A stretch of 64,000 nt of DNA from assembly GCF_027706845.1 (NCBI RefSeq), contig NZ_JAQGCZ010000010.1, positions 124,001-188,000 on the forward strand. The letters run 5' to 3'. The stretch comes from Mycolicibacterium sp. BiH015. GTDB taxonomy: Bacteria > Actinomycetota > Actinomycetes > Mycobacteriales > Mycobacteriaceae. Both the position numbers and the translations under genes were made by a program. The notes below the pieces were generated by a model. The model searched no databases. It was not told where the DNA came from and saw only the letters and a list, made by a program, of their open reading frames with translations. This document shows, piece by piece, positions 9,001-18,088 of the stretch; within the stretch, counting starts at the first letter, position 1, and every line of letters starts with the position of its first letter.

Positions 9001-12000
9001 CGCGCCTCGAGCAATCGACCGACGGCGCCGGAAACACCTCCGTGACGCTGAGCGTGCCGCTGTCCGACATCTGGATAGACATCCGCTTCACGCTGCCCGC
9101 GACGACCGTAGACGGCGGTGCGCCGATCGTCACCGTCGAGGACGCATCGAAGGCGATGCGAGCGGTGCTGGCGATCGCCGCAGGTGTCGAAGGACCGGAA
9201 TCCCTTCCGCCCGTTGCGGACAGCACATCGACGGTCACCGTCGAGTGGGACCCCGAGAAGGTCGCGGACCACACCGGCGTCACCGCGACGTTCGGCGCCC
9301 CGCTGGCGCCGGGCCTGACTCTGGTTCCCGACGCGCTGGTCGGTCTGTGCTGGCCCGCCGTGTTCTCGGCGATCGGATCGGCCGTGACCGACGACGGCTT
9401 CCCCGTCGTGGAAGGCCTGCTCAGCCTGGTGCACCTCGACCACGCCGCTCACCTGCTGCAGTCGATGCCTGCCGTGAAGTCCGAGTTGACCGTCAAGGCA
9501 ACGGCTTCGGCGGCCACCGACACCGAGGTGGGCCGGGTCGTCCCGGTCTCGGTCACCATCTCCGACGCCGACGGCACGGTTCTGACGACCCTCGAGGAGC
9601 GCTTCGCGATCCGTGGACGCACCGGAGCACTCGAGCTGTCCGACCCGCCGCGTGCCGGTGGGGCGATCACGGACAACGCCACCGACACGCCGCGCCGCAG
9701 GCGCCGCGACGTCGTCGTCACCGCACCGGTCGACATGAGTGCCTTCGCCGTCGTCTCCGGTGACCACAATCCGATCCACACCGATCGGGCGGCCGCACTG
9801 CTGGCCGGGCTGAAAACGCCCATCGTGCACGGCATGTGGCTCTCCGCCGCGGCGCAGCACGCCGTCACCGCAACCGACGGCCGCGCGACCCCGCCCGCCC
9901 GGCTCGTCGGCTGGACCTCACGGTTCCTCGGCATGGTGCTGCCCGGCGACGAGATCGAGTTCCGGGTCGACCGCGTCGGCATCGACCGCGGCGCCGAGAT
10001 CATCGAGGTGTCGGCGAAGGTCGGCGGCGAGTTGGTGATGGCCGCGACCGCGCAGTTGGCCGCTCCCAAGACCGTCTACGCCTTCCCCGGCCAGGGCATC
10101 CAGTCCAAAGGCATGGGTATGGACGTGCGGGCCCGCTCCAAGGCGGCCCGCAAGGTCTGGGACAACGCCGACAAGTTCACCCGCGACACCCTGGGCTTCT
10201 CGGTCCTGCACGTCGTGCGGGACAACCCGACCAGCCTGATCGCTTCCGGCGTGCACTATCACCACCCCGAGGGTGTGCTCTATCTGACGCAGTTCACCCA
10301 GGTCGCGATGGCCACCGTGGCGGCCGCCCAGGTCGCCGAGATGCGCGAGCAGGGTGCCTTCGTCGAGGGGGCCATCGCCTGCGGCCACTCGGTCGGCGAG
10401 TACACCGCGCTGGCATGCGTGTCCGGGGTGTACGAGCTCGAGGCCCTGTTGGAGGTGGTGTTCCACCGCGGATCCAAGATGCACGACATCGTGCCCCGTG
10501 ACGCCCAGGGCCGATCAAACTACCGGCTGGCCGCGATCCGCCCGTCGCAGATCGACCTCGACGACAACGACGTGACCGACTTCGTCGCCGAGATCGCCGA
10601 GCGCACAGGCGAATTCCTGCAGATCGTGAACTTCAACCTGCGTGGTTCGCAGTACGCGATCGCCGGAACCGTTCGCGGCCTTGAGGAGCTGGAGGCCGAG
10701 GTCGAGCGGCGGCGTGAGATCAGCGGCGGCAAGCGCTCGTTCATCCTGGTCCCCGGCATCGACGTGCCGTTCCACTCCTCGGTGCTGCGTGTCGGTGTCG
10801 CCGACTTCCGCCGTTCGCTGGAGCGGGTCATGCCCACCGACGCCGATCCGGAGCTGCTGATCGGGCGCTACATCCCGAACCTGGTGCCTCGGCCGTTCAC
10901 GCTGGACCGCGACTTCATCCAGGAGATCCGCGATCTGGTGCCCGCCGAGCCGCTCGACGAGATCCTCGCCGACTACGACACCTGGCGTAACGAGCGGCCG
11001 CGCGAGCTGTGCCGCAAGATCGTCATCGAGCTGCTGGCATGGCAGTTCGCCAGCCCGGTGCGCTGGATCGAGACGCAGGACCTTCTCTTCATCGAGGAAG
11101 CGGCCGGGGGCCTCGGCATCGAGCGGTTCGTCGAGATCGGCGTGAAATCAGCTCCTACCGTCGCGGGTTTGGCCACCAACACGCTGAAGCTGCCGGAGTA
11201 TTCGCACAACACCACCGAGGTGCTCAACGCCGAGCGTGACGCAGCGGTGCTGTTCGCGACCGACACCGATCCCGAGCCCGAGATCGACGACACGCCCGCA
11301 CCGGCTGCCGAGGCGGCTCCGGCACCGGCTGCCGAGGCGGCCCCTGCTGCCCCGGCCGCTCCGGCTGCCGCGCCCAGCGGAGGTCCGCGACCCGACGACA
11401 TCGGCTTCGACGCGGCCGATGCGACGATGGCGCTCATCGCGCTGTCGGCCAAGATCCGAATCGATCAGATCGAGGCGCTGGACTCCATCGAGTCGATCAC
11501 CGACGGTGCGTCCTCGCGCCGCAACCAGATGCTGGTCGACCTGGGGTCCGAGCTGAACCTCGGCGCCATCGACGGTGCCGCCGAAGCCGACCTCGCCGGG
11601 CTGAAGGGGCAGGTCACCAAGCTGGCCCGCACCTACAAGCCGTTCGGGCCGGTGCTGTCGGACGCGATCAACGATCAACTGCGCACCGTCCTCGGACCGT
11701 CCGGCAAGCGGCCGGCCTACATCACCGAGCGGGTCAAGAAGACCTGGGAACTCGGCGACGGCTGGGCCAAGCACGTCACCGTCGAGGTGGCGCTGGGCAC
11801 CCGAGAGGGCTCCAGTGTTCGCGGAGGTGCGCTGGGCGGCCTGCACGACGGCGCGCTGGCCGATGCTGCCGCCGTCGACAAGGCGATCGATGCCGCGGTG
11901 GCCGCGGTCGGCGCGCGGCGCGGCGTCCCCGTGTCGCTGCCGTCCGCTGCCGGCGGCGGCGGTGGAGTCGTGGACTCCGCTGCACTCGGCGAGTTCGCCG

Positions 12001-15000
12001 AGAAGGTCACCGGACCCGACGGCGTGCTCGCGTCGGCGGCCCGCACCATTCTCGATCAGTTGGGCCTCGGCGACTCGTTCGCGACTCCCGACGCAACGGC
12101 CGATGCAGAGCTGATCGATCTGGTCACCGCTGAATTGGGTTCGGATTGGCCACGTTTGGTGGCGCCGGTCTTCGACGGCCGCAAGGCAGTGGTGCTCGAC
12201 GACCGCTGGGCCAGCGCCCGTGAGGATCTCGTCCGCATCTGGCTGATGGACGAGGACGAGATCGACGCCGACTGGGCCCGCCTCTCGGAGCGGTTCGAGG
12301 GCACCGGTCACGTCGTGGGCACCCAGGCCACCTACTGGCAGGGCAAGGCCCTGGCAGCAGGGCGCAACATCCATGCCTCCCTCTACGCCCGCGCCGCCGC
12401 GGGTGCCGAGAACCCGGGCAAGGGTCGCTACAGCGACGAGGTCGCGGTCGTCACAGGCGCCTCGAAGGGCTCCATCGCCGCATCGGTGGTGGCGCAGCTG
12501 CTCGACGGCGGCGCGACGGTGGTCGCGACGACGTCCAAGCTCGACGATGACCGGCTGGCGTTCTACCGACAGCTCTACCGCGACAACGCCCGCTTCGCGG
12601 CGAAGCTGTGGGTGCTACCCGCGAATATGGCGTCCTACAACGACATCGATGCACTGGTGGAGTGGGTCGGGACCGAGCAGAGCGAGAGCCTCGGGCCCAA
12701 GTCGATCCACATCAAGGACGCGCTGACCCCGACGCTGCTGTTCCCGTTCGCGGCACCGCGGGTGGGCGGCGACCTGTCCGACGCCGGTTCGCGCTCCGAG
12801 ATGGAGATGAAGGTGCTGCTGTGGGCCGTGCAGCGGCTCATCGGCGGGCTGTCGCGCATCGGAGCGGACCGCGATATCGCAGCACGCCTGCACGTCGTGC
12901 TCCCGGGCTCGCCGAACCGCGGCATGTTCGGTGGCGACGGCGCCTACGGCGAGTCGAAGGCGGCTCTGGATGCGGTCGTGTCGCGCTGGAAGGCCGAGAC
13001 GTCCTGGGCGCAGCGGGTCAGCCTGGCTCACGCACTGATCGGCTGGACTCGGGGCACCGGGTTGATGGGCCACAACGACGTGATCGTCGACGCGGTCGAG
13101 GAAGCCGGTGTCACCACCTACTCGACCGAGCAGATGGCAAGCATGTTGCTGGATCTGTGCGACGTCGAGAACAAGGTGGCCGCAGCACGCGAGCCCGTGG
13201 CGGCCGACCTGACCGGTGGCCTGGCCGAGGTCGAACTCGATCTCTCGGCACTGGCCGCCAAGGCTCGGGAGGAAGCCGGCGAGGCTCCTGTCGAGGACGG
13301 CAGCGGGGACGAGGAGCCGGCCGGTCACACGATCGCCGCGCTGCCGTCACCGCCGCGCCCGGCCGCCGGTGCGCCCGCACCCGAGTGGGCGGACCTCGAC
13401 GTCGACCCGTCCGAGCTCGTCGTCATCGTCGGCGGTGCAGAGCTGGGCCCGTACGGCTCGTCGCGTACCCGTTTCGAAATGGAGGTCGACAACGAACTGT
13501 CGGCGGCCGGGGTGCTGGAGCTGGCGTGGACGACCGGGCTGATCAAGTGGGAGGACGATCCCCAACCAGGTTGGTACGACGTCGAATCCGGCGATCTGGT
13601 CGACGAGTCCGAGCTTGTCGAGCGCTACCACGACGAGGTGGTCTCGCGATGTGGAATTCGCGAGTTTGTTGATGACGGCGCGATCGACCCCGATCACGCG
13701 TCACCGCTGCTGGTCAGTGTGTTCCTGGACAAGGACTTCCGCTTCGTGGTGTCCAGTGAGGCCGATGCGCGGGCGTTCGTCCAGTTCGATCCGGAGCACA
13801 CGCTGGCCCGCCCGATCCCGGATTCCGGTGACTGGGAGGTGATCCGCAAGGCGGGCACCGAGATTCGCGTGCCGCGCAAGACCAAGCTGTCGCGCACCGT
13901 CGGCGCCCAGATCCCGACCGGGTTCGACCCGACGGTATGGGGCATCACCCCGGACATGGCCAACTCGATCGACCGGGTGGCGCTGTGGAACATCGTCGCG
14001 ACGGTGGATGCGTTCCTGTCCTCGGGCTTCACCCCGACGGAGCTGATGCGTTGGGTGCACCCCAGCCTGGTGGCCTCGACGCAGGGCACCGGGATGGGCG
14101 GCATGACGTCGATGCAGACCATGTATCACGGCAACCTGCTGGGCCGGAGCAAGCCGAACGATATCTTGCAGGAGGTCCTGCCGAATGTCGTTGCCGCACA
14201 TGTGATGCAGAGCTACGTCGGCGGCTACGGCGCGATGGTTCACCCGGTGGGTGCGTGCGCCACCGCAGCCGTCTCGGTCGAGGAGGGTGTCGACAAGATC
14301 CGCCTCGGCAAGGCCGAGCTCGTCGTGGCGGGCGGTTTCGACGACCTGACCCTGGAAGCGATCATCGGATTCGGTGACATGGCGGCCACTGCCGACACCG
14401 AGGTGATGCGGGCCAAGGGCATCAGCGACTCGAAGTTCTCCCGCGCCAACGACCGTCGCCGCCTCGGCTTCCTGGAGGCAGAAGGCGGTGGCACGGTGCT
14501 GCTGGCCCGCGGTGACCTCGCGCTGCAGATGGGTCTTCCGGTGCTCGCGGTGGTCGGTTACGCCCAGTCGTTCGCCGACGGTGTGCACACGTCCATCCCC
14601 GCGCCGGGTCTCGGCGCGTTGGGCGCGGGCCGCGGTGGCAGGGACTCGCAGCTGGCACGTTCGCTGGCCAAGCTGGGTGTGGGTGCCGATGACATCGCGG
14701 TGATCTCCAAGCACGACACGTCGACGCTGGCCAATGACCCCAACGAGACCGAGCTGCACGAGCGGCTCGCGGACTCGCTGGGTCGGTCCGAGGGCGCGCC
14801 GCTGTTCATCATCAGTCAGAAGAGCCTGACCGGGCATGCCAAGGGCGGCGCGGCGGTCTTCCAGATGATGGGCCTGTGCCAGGTGTTGCGCGATGGCGTC
14901 ATCCCGCCGAACCGCAGCCTCGACTGTGTCGACGACGAGCTGGCGACCTCGGCGCACTTCGTGTGGCCTCGCGAGACCCTGCGGCTCGGTGAGAAGTACC

Positions 15001-15308
15001 CGCTGAAGGCGGGTCTGGTCACCAGCCTCGGCTTCGGTCACGTGTCGGGTCTGATCGCACTGGTGCATCCGCAGGCGTTCCTGGCCACCCTGACTCCCGA
15101 GCAGCGGGCGGCGTACACCGCCCAGGCTCAGGAGCGCACGCTGGCAGGCCAGCGCAGGTTGGCGTCGGCGATCGCCGGCGGCCGTCCGATGTACGAGCGG
15201 CCCGAGGGACGTCGCTTCGATCAGGACCATTCGGAGAAGGCTCAGGAGGCGGCGATGTTGCTCGACGTGGCGTCCCGGCTCGGCGAGAGCGGCGTGTATC
15301 GGCGTTGA
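6036..15308 (+). CDS. fas: Type I fatty acid synthase (FAS I)
   Basis: A 3090-residue multidomain synthase making the C16-C26 acyl-CoAs that feed mycolic acid and phospholipid synthesis. Domains in order: acetyltransferase with GHSQG (nucleophile Ser154); flavin enoyl reductase starting at about residue 424; MaoC hot-dog dehydratase (GDHNPIH, about 1240); malonyl/palmitoyl transferase with GHSVG (Ser1452); an Ala/Pro-rich linker; ACP with the phosphopantetheine serine in GASSRRN (1826 or 1827); ketoreductase (TGASKGSIA, about 2137); ketosynthase with Cys2741, His2893 and His2934. All active-site residues are present. The start is GTG 6036 with AGGAG at 6021; in-frame codons back to 5826 lack a ribosome site. 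The length is close to M. tuberculosis Fas (3069). Confidence 0.98.
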   Translation: MTINDHHRATTGSDEADQAFEPLTGTHALVDRLHSGEPYAVAFGGQGGPWLENLEELVNSAGIESEISQLVAEAELLLEPLARELVVVRPIGFEPMKWIRALAADEPLPSVKDLTTAAISGPGILLTQMAAQRALKRQGLDLDGHPPVAIAGHSQGVTAVESLKARGTRDVELLAIGQLIGAAGSLVSRRCGMVGRGDKAPMVSVLNVDPGRMAELLDEFAQDVRTVLPPALSIRNGRRSVVITGTPEQLARFELYCEKITEKEEAERKNKTRGGAIFRPIFNQLNVEVGFHTPRLAGGVDLVNEWAARTGLDRELTRELTETIFVKPVDWVAEVEGLAATGAKWIVDLGPSDTVTRLTAPVIRGLGIGIVPAATRAGQRSLFTVGAAPAVAPAWSSYAPQPVALPDGSVKASTKFTRLTGRSPILLAGMTPTTVDAKIVAAAANAGHWAELAGGGQVTEEIFDARIQELTQLLEPGRAIQFNSLFLDPYLWKLQIGGKRLVQKARQSGAPIDGVVVTAGIPDLEEAVDLIEELHSVGISMVTFKPGTVDQIKSVIKIAAEVPDRDVIVHIEGGRAGGHHSWEDLDDLLLSTYGELRKYPNVTICVGGGIGTPERAAEYLSGQWAKPYGFPEMPVDGILVGTAAMATLEATTSPAVKQLLVDTNGTDTWVGAGKAINGMASGRSQLGADIHEIDNTASRCGRLLDEVAGDADAVAERRDEIIAAMANTAKPYFGDIADMSYLQWLQRYIELAIGDGDSTADTAAPGSPWLADTWRERFEEMLKRAEARLNEKDSGPIESLFDSSAEGQALLDNPETAIAALLARYPDAETVKLHPADVPFFVTLCKKPGKPVNFVPVIDKDVRRWWRSDSLWQAHDARYTADQVCIIPGTQAVAGITRVDEPVGELLDRFEQEIVDRVLASGAKPLPVVSRRQARSDVSGPLAVVLDSPDVLWAGRTAINPVHRIGAPKEWQVNDVPGKPSATHPNTGARLEQSTDGAGNTSVTLSVPLSDIWIDIRFTLPATTVDGGAPIVTVEDASKAMRAVLAIAAGVEGPESLPPVADSTSTVTVEWDPEKVADHTGVTATFGAPLAPGLTLVPDALVGLCWPAVFSAIGSAVTDDGFPVVEGLLSLVHLDHAAHLLQSMPAVKSELTVKATASAATDTEVGRVVPVSVTISDADGTVLTTLEERFAIRGRTGALELSDPPRAGGAITDNATDTPRRRRRDVVVTAPVDMSAFAVVSGDHNPIHTDRAAALLAGLKTPIVHGMWLSAAAQHAVTATDGRATPPARLVGWTSRFLGMVLPGDEIEFRVDRVGIDRGAEIIEVSAKVGGELVMAATAQLAAPKTVYAFPGQGIQSKGMGMDVRARSKAARKVWDNADKFTRDTLGFSVLHVVRDNPTSLIASGVHYHHPEGVLYLTQFTQVAMATVAAAQVAEMREQGAFVEGAIACGHSVGEYTALACVSGVYELEALLEVVFHRGSKMHDIVPRDAQGRSNYRLAAIRPSQIDLDDNDVTDFVAEIAERTGEFLQIVNFNLRGSQYAIAGTVRGLEELEAEVERRREISGGKRSFILVPGIDVPFHSSVLRVGVADFRRSLERVMPTDADPELLIGRYIPNLVPRPFTLDRDFIQEIRDLVPAEPLDEILADYDTWRNERPRELCRKIVIELLAWQFASPVRWIETQDLLFIEEAAGGLGIERFVEIGVKSAPTVAGLATNTLKLPEYSHNTTEVLNAERDAAVLFATDTDPEPEIDDTPAPAAEAAPAPAAEAAPAAPAAPAAAPSGGPRPDDIGFDAADATMALIALSAKIRIDQIEALDSIESITDGASSRRNQMLVDLGSELNLGAIDGAAEADLAGLKGQVTKLARTYKPFGPVLSDAINDQLRTVLGPSGKRPAYITERVKKTWELGDGWAKHVTVEVALGTREGSSVRGGALGGLHDGALADAAAVDKAIDAAVAAVGARRGVPVSLPSAAGGGGGVVDSAALGEFAEKVTGPDGVLASAARTILDQLGLGDSFATPDATADAELIDLVTAELGSDWPRLVAPVFDGRKAVVLDDRWASAREDLVRIWLMDEDEIDADWARLSERFEGTGHVVGTQATYWQGKALAAGRNIHASLYARAAAGAENPGKGRYSDEVAVVTGASKGSIAASVVAQLLDGGATVVATTSKLDDDRLAFYRQLYRDNARFAAKLWVLPANMASYNDIDALVEWVGTEQSESLGPKSIHIKDALTPTLLFPFAAPRVGGDLSDAGSRSEMEMKVLLWAVQRLIGGLSRIGADRDIAARLHVVLPGSPNRGMFGGDGAYGESKAALDAVVSRWKAETSWAQRVSLAHALIGWTRGTGLMGHNDVIVDAVEEAGVTTYSTEQMASMLLDLCDVENKVAAAREPVAADLTGGLAEVELDLSALAAKAREEAGEAPVEDGSGDEEPAGHTIAALPSPPRPAAGAPAPEWADLDVDPSELVVIVGGAELGPYGSSRTRFEMEVDNELSAAGVLELAWTTGLIKWEDDPQPGWYDVESGDLVDESELVERYHDEVVSRCGIREFVDDGAIDPDHASPLLVSVFLDKDFRFVVSSEADARAFVQFDPEHTLARPIPDSGDWEVIRKAGTEIRVPRKTKLSRTVGAQIPTGFDPTVWGITPDMANSIDRVALWNIVATVDAFLSSGFTPTELMRWVHPSLVASTQGTGMGGMTSMQTMYHGNLLGRSKPNDILQEVLPNVVAAHVMQSYVGGYGAMVHPVGACATAAVSVEEGVDKIRLGKAELVVAGGFDDLTLEAIIGFGDMAATADTEVMRAKGISDSKFSRANDRRRLGFLEAEGGGTVLLARGDLALQMGLPVLAVVGYAQSFADGVHTSIPAPGLGALGAGRGGRDSQLARSLAKLGVGADDIAVISKHDTSTLANDPNETELHERLADSLGRSEGAPLFIISQKSLTGHAKGGAAVFQMMGLCQVLRDGVIPPNRSLDCVDDELATSAHFVWPRETLRLGEKYPLKAGLVTSLGFGHVSGLIALVHPQAFLATLTPEQRAAYTAQAQERTLAGQRRLASAIAGGRPMYERPEGRRFDQDHSEKAQEAAMLLDVASRLGESGVYRR
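11298..11385 (+). repeat. Ala/Pro linker repeat inside fas
   Basis: A 20-bp direct repeat (11298-11317 and 11322-11341) and further GC-rich copies encode a PAAEAAPA-type flexible linker between the malonyl/palmitoyl transferase and ACP domains. It is the only low-complexity segment of the synthase and probably tethers the mobile ACP. Confidence 0.6.
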
Positions 15309-15330
15309 CCAGTGAGATAGCGTGCTGCCC

Positions 15331-15723
15331 GTGGGCATCGTCGGGATAGGCATCGATCTCGTCTCCATTCCGGAATTCGCGGAGCAGGTGGACCGGCCGG
15401 GCACGGTGTTCGCCGAGACGTTCACGCCGGGCGAGCGGCGCGACGCCGCCGACAAGAGTTCGTCGGCGGCGCGCCATCTCGCAGCGCGGTGGGCGGCCAA
15501 GGAGGCGGTGATCAAGGCCTGGTCGGGGTCGCGCTTCTCGAAGCGCCCGGTGCTGCCGGAAGCGATCCACCGCGACATCGAGGTCGTCACCGACATGTGG
15601 GGCCGTCCCCGGGTGCGGTTGAGCGGCGCGGTGGCCGAACACCTCAAAGAGGTGACCATCCACCTGTCGCTGACCCACGAAGCCGACGTCGCAGCCGCAG
15701 TCGCCGTCCTCGAGGAACGCTAG
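15331..15723 (+). CDS. acpS: Holo-[acyl-carrier-protein] synthase AcpS
   Basis: A 130-residue 4'-phosphopantetheinyl transferase that activates the FAS I ACP domain using CoA. It begins GIVGIGIDLVSIPEF, with the magnesium-binding Asp of GIDLV, and has WAAKEAVIKA, the second signature containing the catalytic Glu and Lys, and HLSLTHEADVAAA. The GTG at 15331 gives the same 130-residue length as M. tuberculosis AcpS; the GTG at 15322 adds three residues. It lies 22 bp after fas and is surely cotranscribed with it. Confidence 0.95.
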   Translation: MGIVGIGIDLVSIPEFAEQVDRPGTVFAETFTPGERRDAADKSSSAARHLAARWAAKEAVIKAWSGSRFSKRPVLPEAIHRDIEVVTDMWGRPRVRLSGAVAEHLKEVTIHLSLTHEADVAAAVAVLEER

Positions 15724-15847
15724 GACTCGCACCGCGAGCGTGCGTGTCTGCACGTCGCCACGCCGGTTCGCACTGTGCGTACGCGCGCGCTCGTCGCGCT
15801 CGACCGCAACGAAACGATTCGTCTCCGGCGGGTTGACGTACGTCTAT

Positions 15848-15859
15848 CGGGGTACCCCG
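15848..15859 (+). promoter_or_regulatory. Palindrome with SigF-like -10 before the FNT gene
   Basis: A perfect 12-bp palindrome, CGGGGTACCCCG, contains the SigF-type -10 GGGTA (15850-15854). GGTTG at 15831-15835 could be its -35, but the 14-bp spacing is shorter than the usual 15-17. TTGACG is at 15833. This is a suggestive promoter or operator, not proven. Confidence 0.35.
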
Positions 15860-15913
15860 GCGGTTCGCTCAGGCCGGATACCCGGCGGTCCACACGGCGA
15901 AGGGGGCGTCACC

Positions 15914-16750
15914 ATGCCGGAGACGAGTCAGCGCGAACTCGGAGAATCCGACAGTCCGATCGAAGACGCACTGGAGTACGCCTTCCGGCGGATGGTCGAC
16001 GAGGGCACCCAGCGACTTCACCGCACGTGGCGCGAAGTGCTCGCCACGGGATTCTTCGGTGGCACGGACATCGCGGTCGGCGTGGTGGCGTACCTGGCGG
16101 TGCTGCAGGCGACGGATCAGCCACTGCTCGCCGGAATCGCGTTCTCTGTCGGCTTTTTGGCGCTGCTGCTCGGCCGCAGCGAATTGTTCACCGAGGGCTT
16201 CTTGATACCCGTGACCACGGTGGCGGCCAAGCGTGCCAGCGTGGGGCAGTTGTTGAAGCTCTGGGGCGGAACCCTGTTCGCGAATCTCGCCGGCGGCTGG
16301 TTGCTGATGTGGCTGATCATGACTGCGCTGCCGCGGCTGCACGAGAAGACCGTCGAATCGGCCGCCCATTACGCGACGGCCCCGCTCTCGTTGGAAACGG
16401 TGGCCCTGTCCCTGCTCGGCGGCATGGTGATCACCTTGATGACGCGCATGCAGCACGGCACCGAATCGATGCCGGCCAAGATCGCCGCCGCCGTCGCCGG
16501 TGCGTTCCTGCTCGCGGGCCTGCAGTTGTTCCACTCTGTGCTCGACTCGTTGCTGATCTTCGGCGCGTTGATCACCGGCGGGGCGCCGTTCGGATATCTG
16601 GACTGGCTCGGCTGGTTCGCCTACACCGCGATCGGCAATGTCGTCGGCGGACTGCTGCTGGTGACGTTGCTGCGTCTGGTGCGCAGCAAGGACCGTCTTC
16701 AGGAGGAGCGTCGTGACGCCGAAGAGAGCGAGCCCGGGGAGCGCCACTAA
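15914..16750 (+). CDS. Formate/nitrite transporter (FNT) family channel
   Basis: A 278-residue membrane protein of the FNT/YfdC type. A hydrophilic N-terminus of about 45 residues precedes six predicted membrane segments. GFFGGTDIAVGV, GRSELFTEGF (the conserved Leu-Phe-Thr-Glu-x-Phe element of FNT proteins) and LFHSVLDSLLIFGAL fit the family. It should pass a small monovalent anion; which one cannot be told. The ATG at 15914 follows GAAGGGGG at about 15899. It sits between acpS and the M20 peptidase, which are adjacent in M. tuberculosis, so it is an insertion in the conserved order. Confidence 0.85.
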   Translation: MPETSQRELGESDSPIEDALEYAFRRMVDEGTQRLHRTWREVLATGFFGGTDIAVGVVAYLAVLQATDQPLLAGIAFSVGFLALLLGRSELFTEGFLIPVTTVAAKRASVGQLLKLWGGTLFANLAGGWLLMWLIMTALPRLHEKTVESAAHYATAPLSLETVALSLLGGMVITLMTRMQHGTESMPAKIAAAVAGAFLLAGLQLFHSVLDSLLIFGALITGGAPFGYLDWLGWFAYTAIGNVVGGLLLVTLLRLVRSKDRLQEERRDAEESEPGERH

Positions 16751-16759
16751 CCTGGCCAC

Positions 16760-18088
16760 ATGAGCGATCTCGTGCAACGCGTCCGCGACGTCCTGCCCTC
16801 GGTTCGCGCCGACCTCGAAGATCTGGTGCGGATCCAGTCCGTCTGGGCCGACCCGGACCGCCGTCCCGAAGTGCACCGGTCTGCTGAGGCGGTGTCGAAG
16901 CTGTTGTCGGAGGCGGGATTCGGCGACGTCCGGATTGTCGACGAAGGCGGTGCCCCAGCCGTCATCGCACGGCACCCGGCCCCCGAAGGAGCTCCCACGG
17001 TGCTGCTGTACGCCCACCACGACGTGCAACCGGAGGGCGATCCCGCGCAGTGGGCGACCGCCCCGTTCGAACCGACGGAACGCGACGGTCGGCTCTACGG
17101 ACGCGGCACGGCCGACGACAAGGCCGGCATCGCAACGCATCTCGCCGCGTTCCGCGCCCACGGCGGCGCGCCGCCGGTCGGAGTGACGGTGTTCGTCGAG
17201 GGCGAGGAGGAGTCGGGTTCGCCGTCGCTGTCGAAACTGCTCGCCGCGCACCGGGATGCCCTGGCCGCCGATGTCATCGTCATTGCCGACTCCGACAACT
17301 GGAGCACCGAGGTCCCGTCGCTGACCGTGTCACTTCGGGGCCTGGCCGACTGCGTCGTGGAGGTCGCGACACTCGACCACGGGCTGCACTCTGGTATGTG
17401 GGGCGGCGTCGTGCCCGACGCTCTGGCAGTGCTCGTTCGCCTCCTCGCGAGCCTGCACGACGAGGAGGGCAACGTCGCTGTAGAAGGCCTGCACGAGGCG
17501 GTGGCCGCCGATGTGGACTACCCGCCCGAACGCGTGCGCGCTGACACCGGCGTGCTGGACGGTGTCAGGGAAATCGGTTCGGGCAGTGTCGCGCAACGGC
17601 TTTGGGCGAAACCAGCCGTCACCGTCATCGGCATCGACACCACCCCGATCGTGAAAGCCTCGAACACCTTGATCCCGCGCGCGCGGGCGAAAGTCAGCAT
17701 GCGGGTGGCGCCAGGGGGAGACGCCGCCGAGCACCTCGCGGCCCTCACCCGGCACCTGCAAAGCCACGCCCCGTGGGGCGCGCAGGTGACCGTGACTCCC
17801 GGCGACCTCGGTGAGCCGTACGCGATCGACGCCAGCGGGCCGGTCTATGACGCCGCCAGGGCGGCCTTCCGTCAGGCGTGGGGCCATGACGCCGTCGACA
17901 CGGGTGTGGGCGGGTCGATCCCGTTCATCGCGGAGTTCGCGACGGCGTTTCCCGACGCCAAGATCCTGGTGACCGGTGTCGAGGACCCGGACACCCAGGC
18001 GCACAGCATCAACGAGAGCCTGCACCTGGGGGTGCTGGAACGGGCCGCGGTCGCGGAGGCGCTGCTGCTGGCTCGGCTCGGAGACTAG
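16760..18088 (+). CDS. M20 family metallopeptidase (dipeptidase)
   Basis: A 442-residue zinc peptidase, the counterpart of Rv2522c by position. Metal ligands can be read in YAHHDVQPEGD (His, first acid), GRGTADDKAG (bridging Asp), EGEEESGS (catalytic Glu pair), IADSDNW (Asp) and the C-terminal DTQAHSINES (His). A lid/dimerisation domain occupies the middle of the chain. It probably hydrolyses dipeptides or N-acyl amino acids in the cytosol. It starts 9 bp after the FNT stop, suggesting cotranscription, and overlaps the convergent bcp gene by 4 bp (CTAG). Confidence 0.92.
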   Translation: MSDLVQRVRDVLPSVRADLEDLVRIQSVWADPDRRPEVHRSAEAVSKLLSEAGFGDVRIVDEGGAPAVIARHPAPEGAPTVLLYAHHDVQPEGDPAQWATAPFEPTERDGRLYGRGTADDKAGIATHLAAFRAHGGAPPVGVTVFVEGEEESGSPSLSKLLAAHRDALAADVIVIADSDNWSTEVPSLTVSLRGLADCVVEVATLDHGLHSGMWGGVVPDALAVLVRLLASLHDEEGNVAVEGLHEAVAADVDYPPERVRADTGVLDGVREIGSGSVAQRLWAKPAVTVIGIDTTPIVKASNTLIPRARAKVSMRVAPGGDAAEHLAALTRHLQSHAPWGAQVTVTPGDLGEPYAIDASGPVYDAARAAFRQAWGHDAVDTGVGGSIPFIAEFATAFPDAKILVTGVEDPDTQAHSINESLHLGVLERAAVAEALLLARLGD

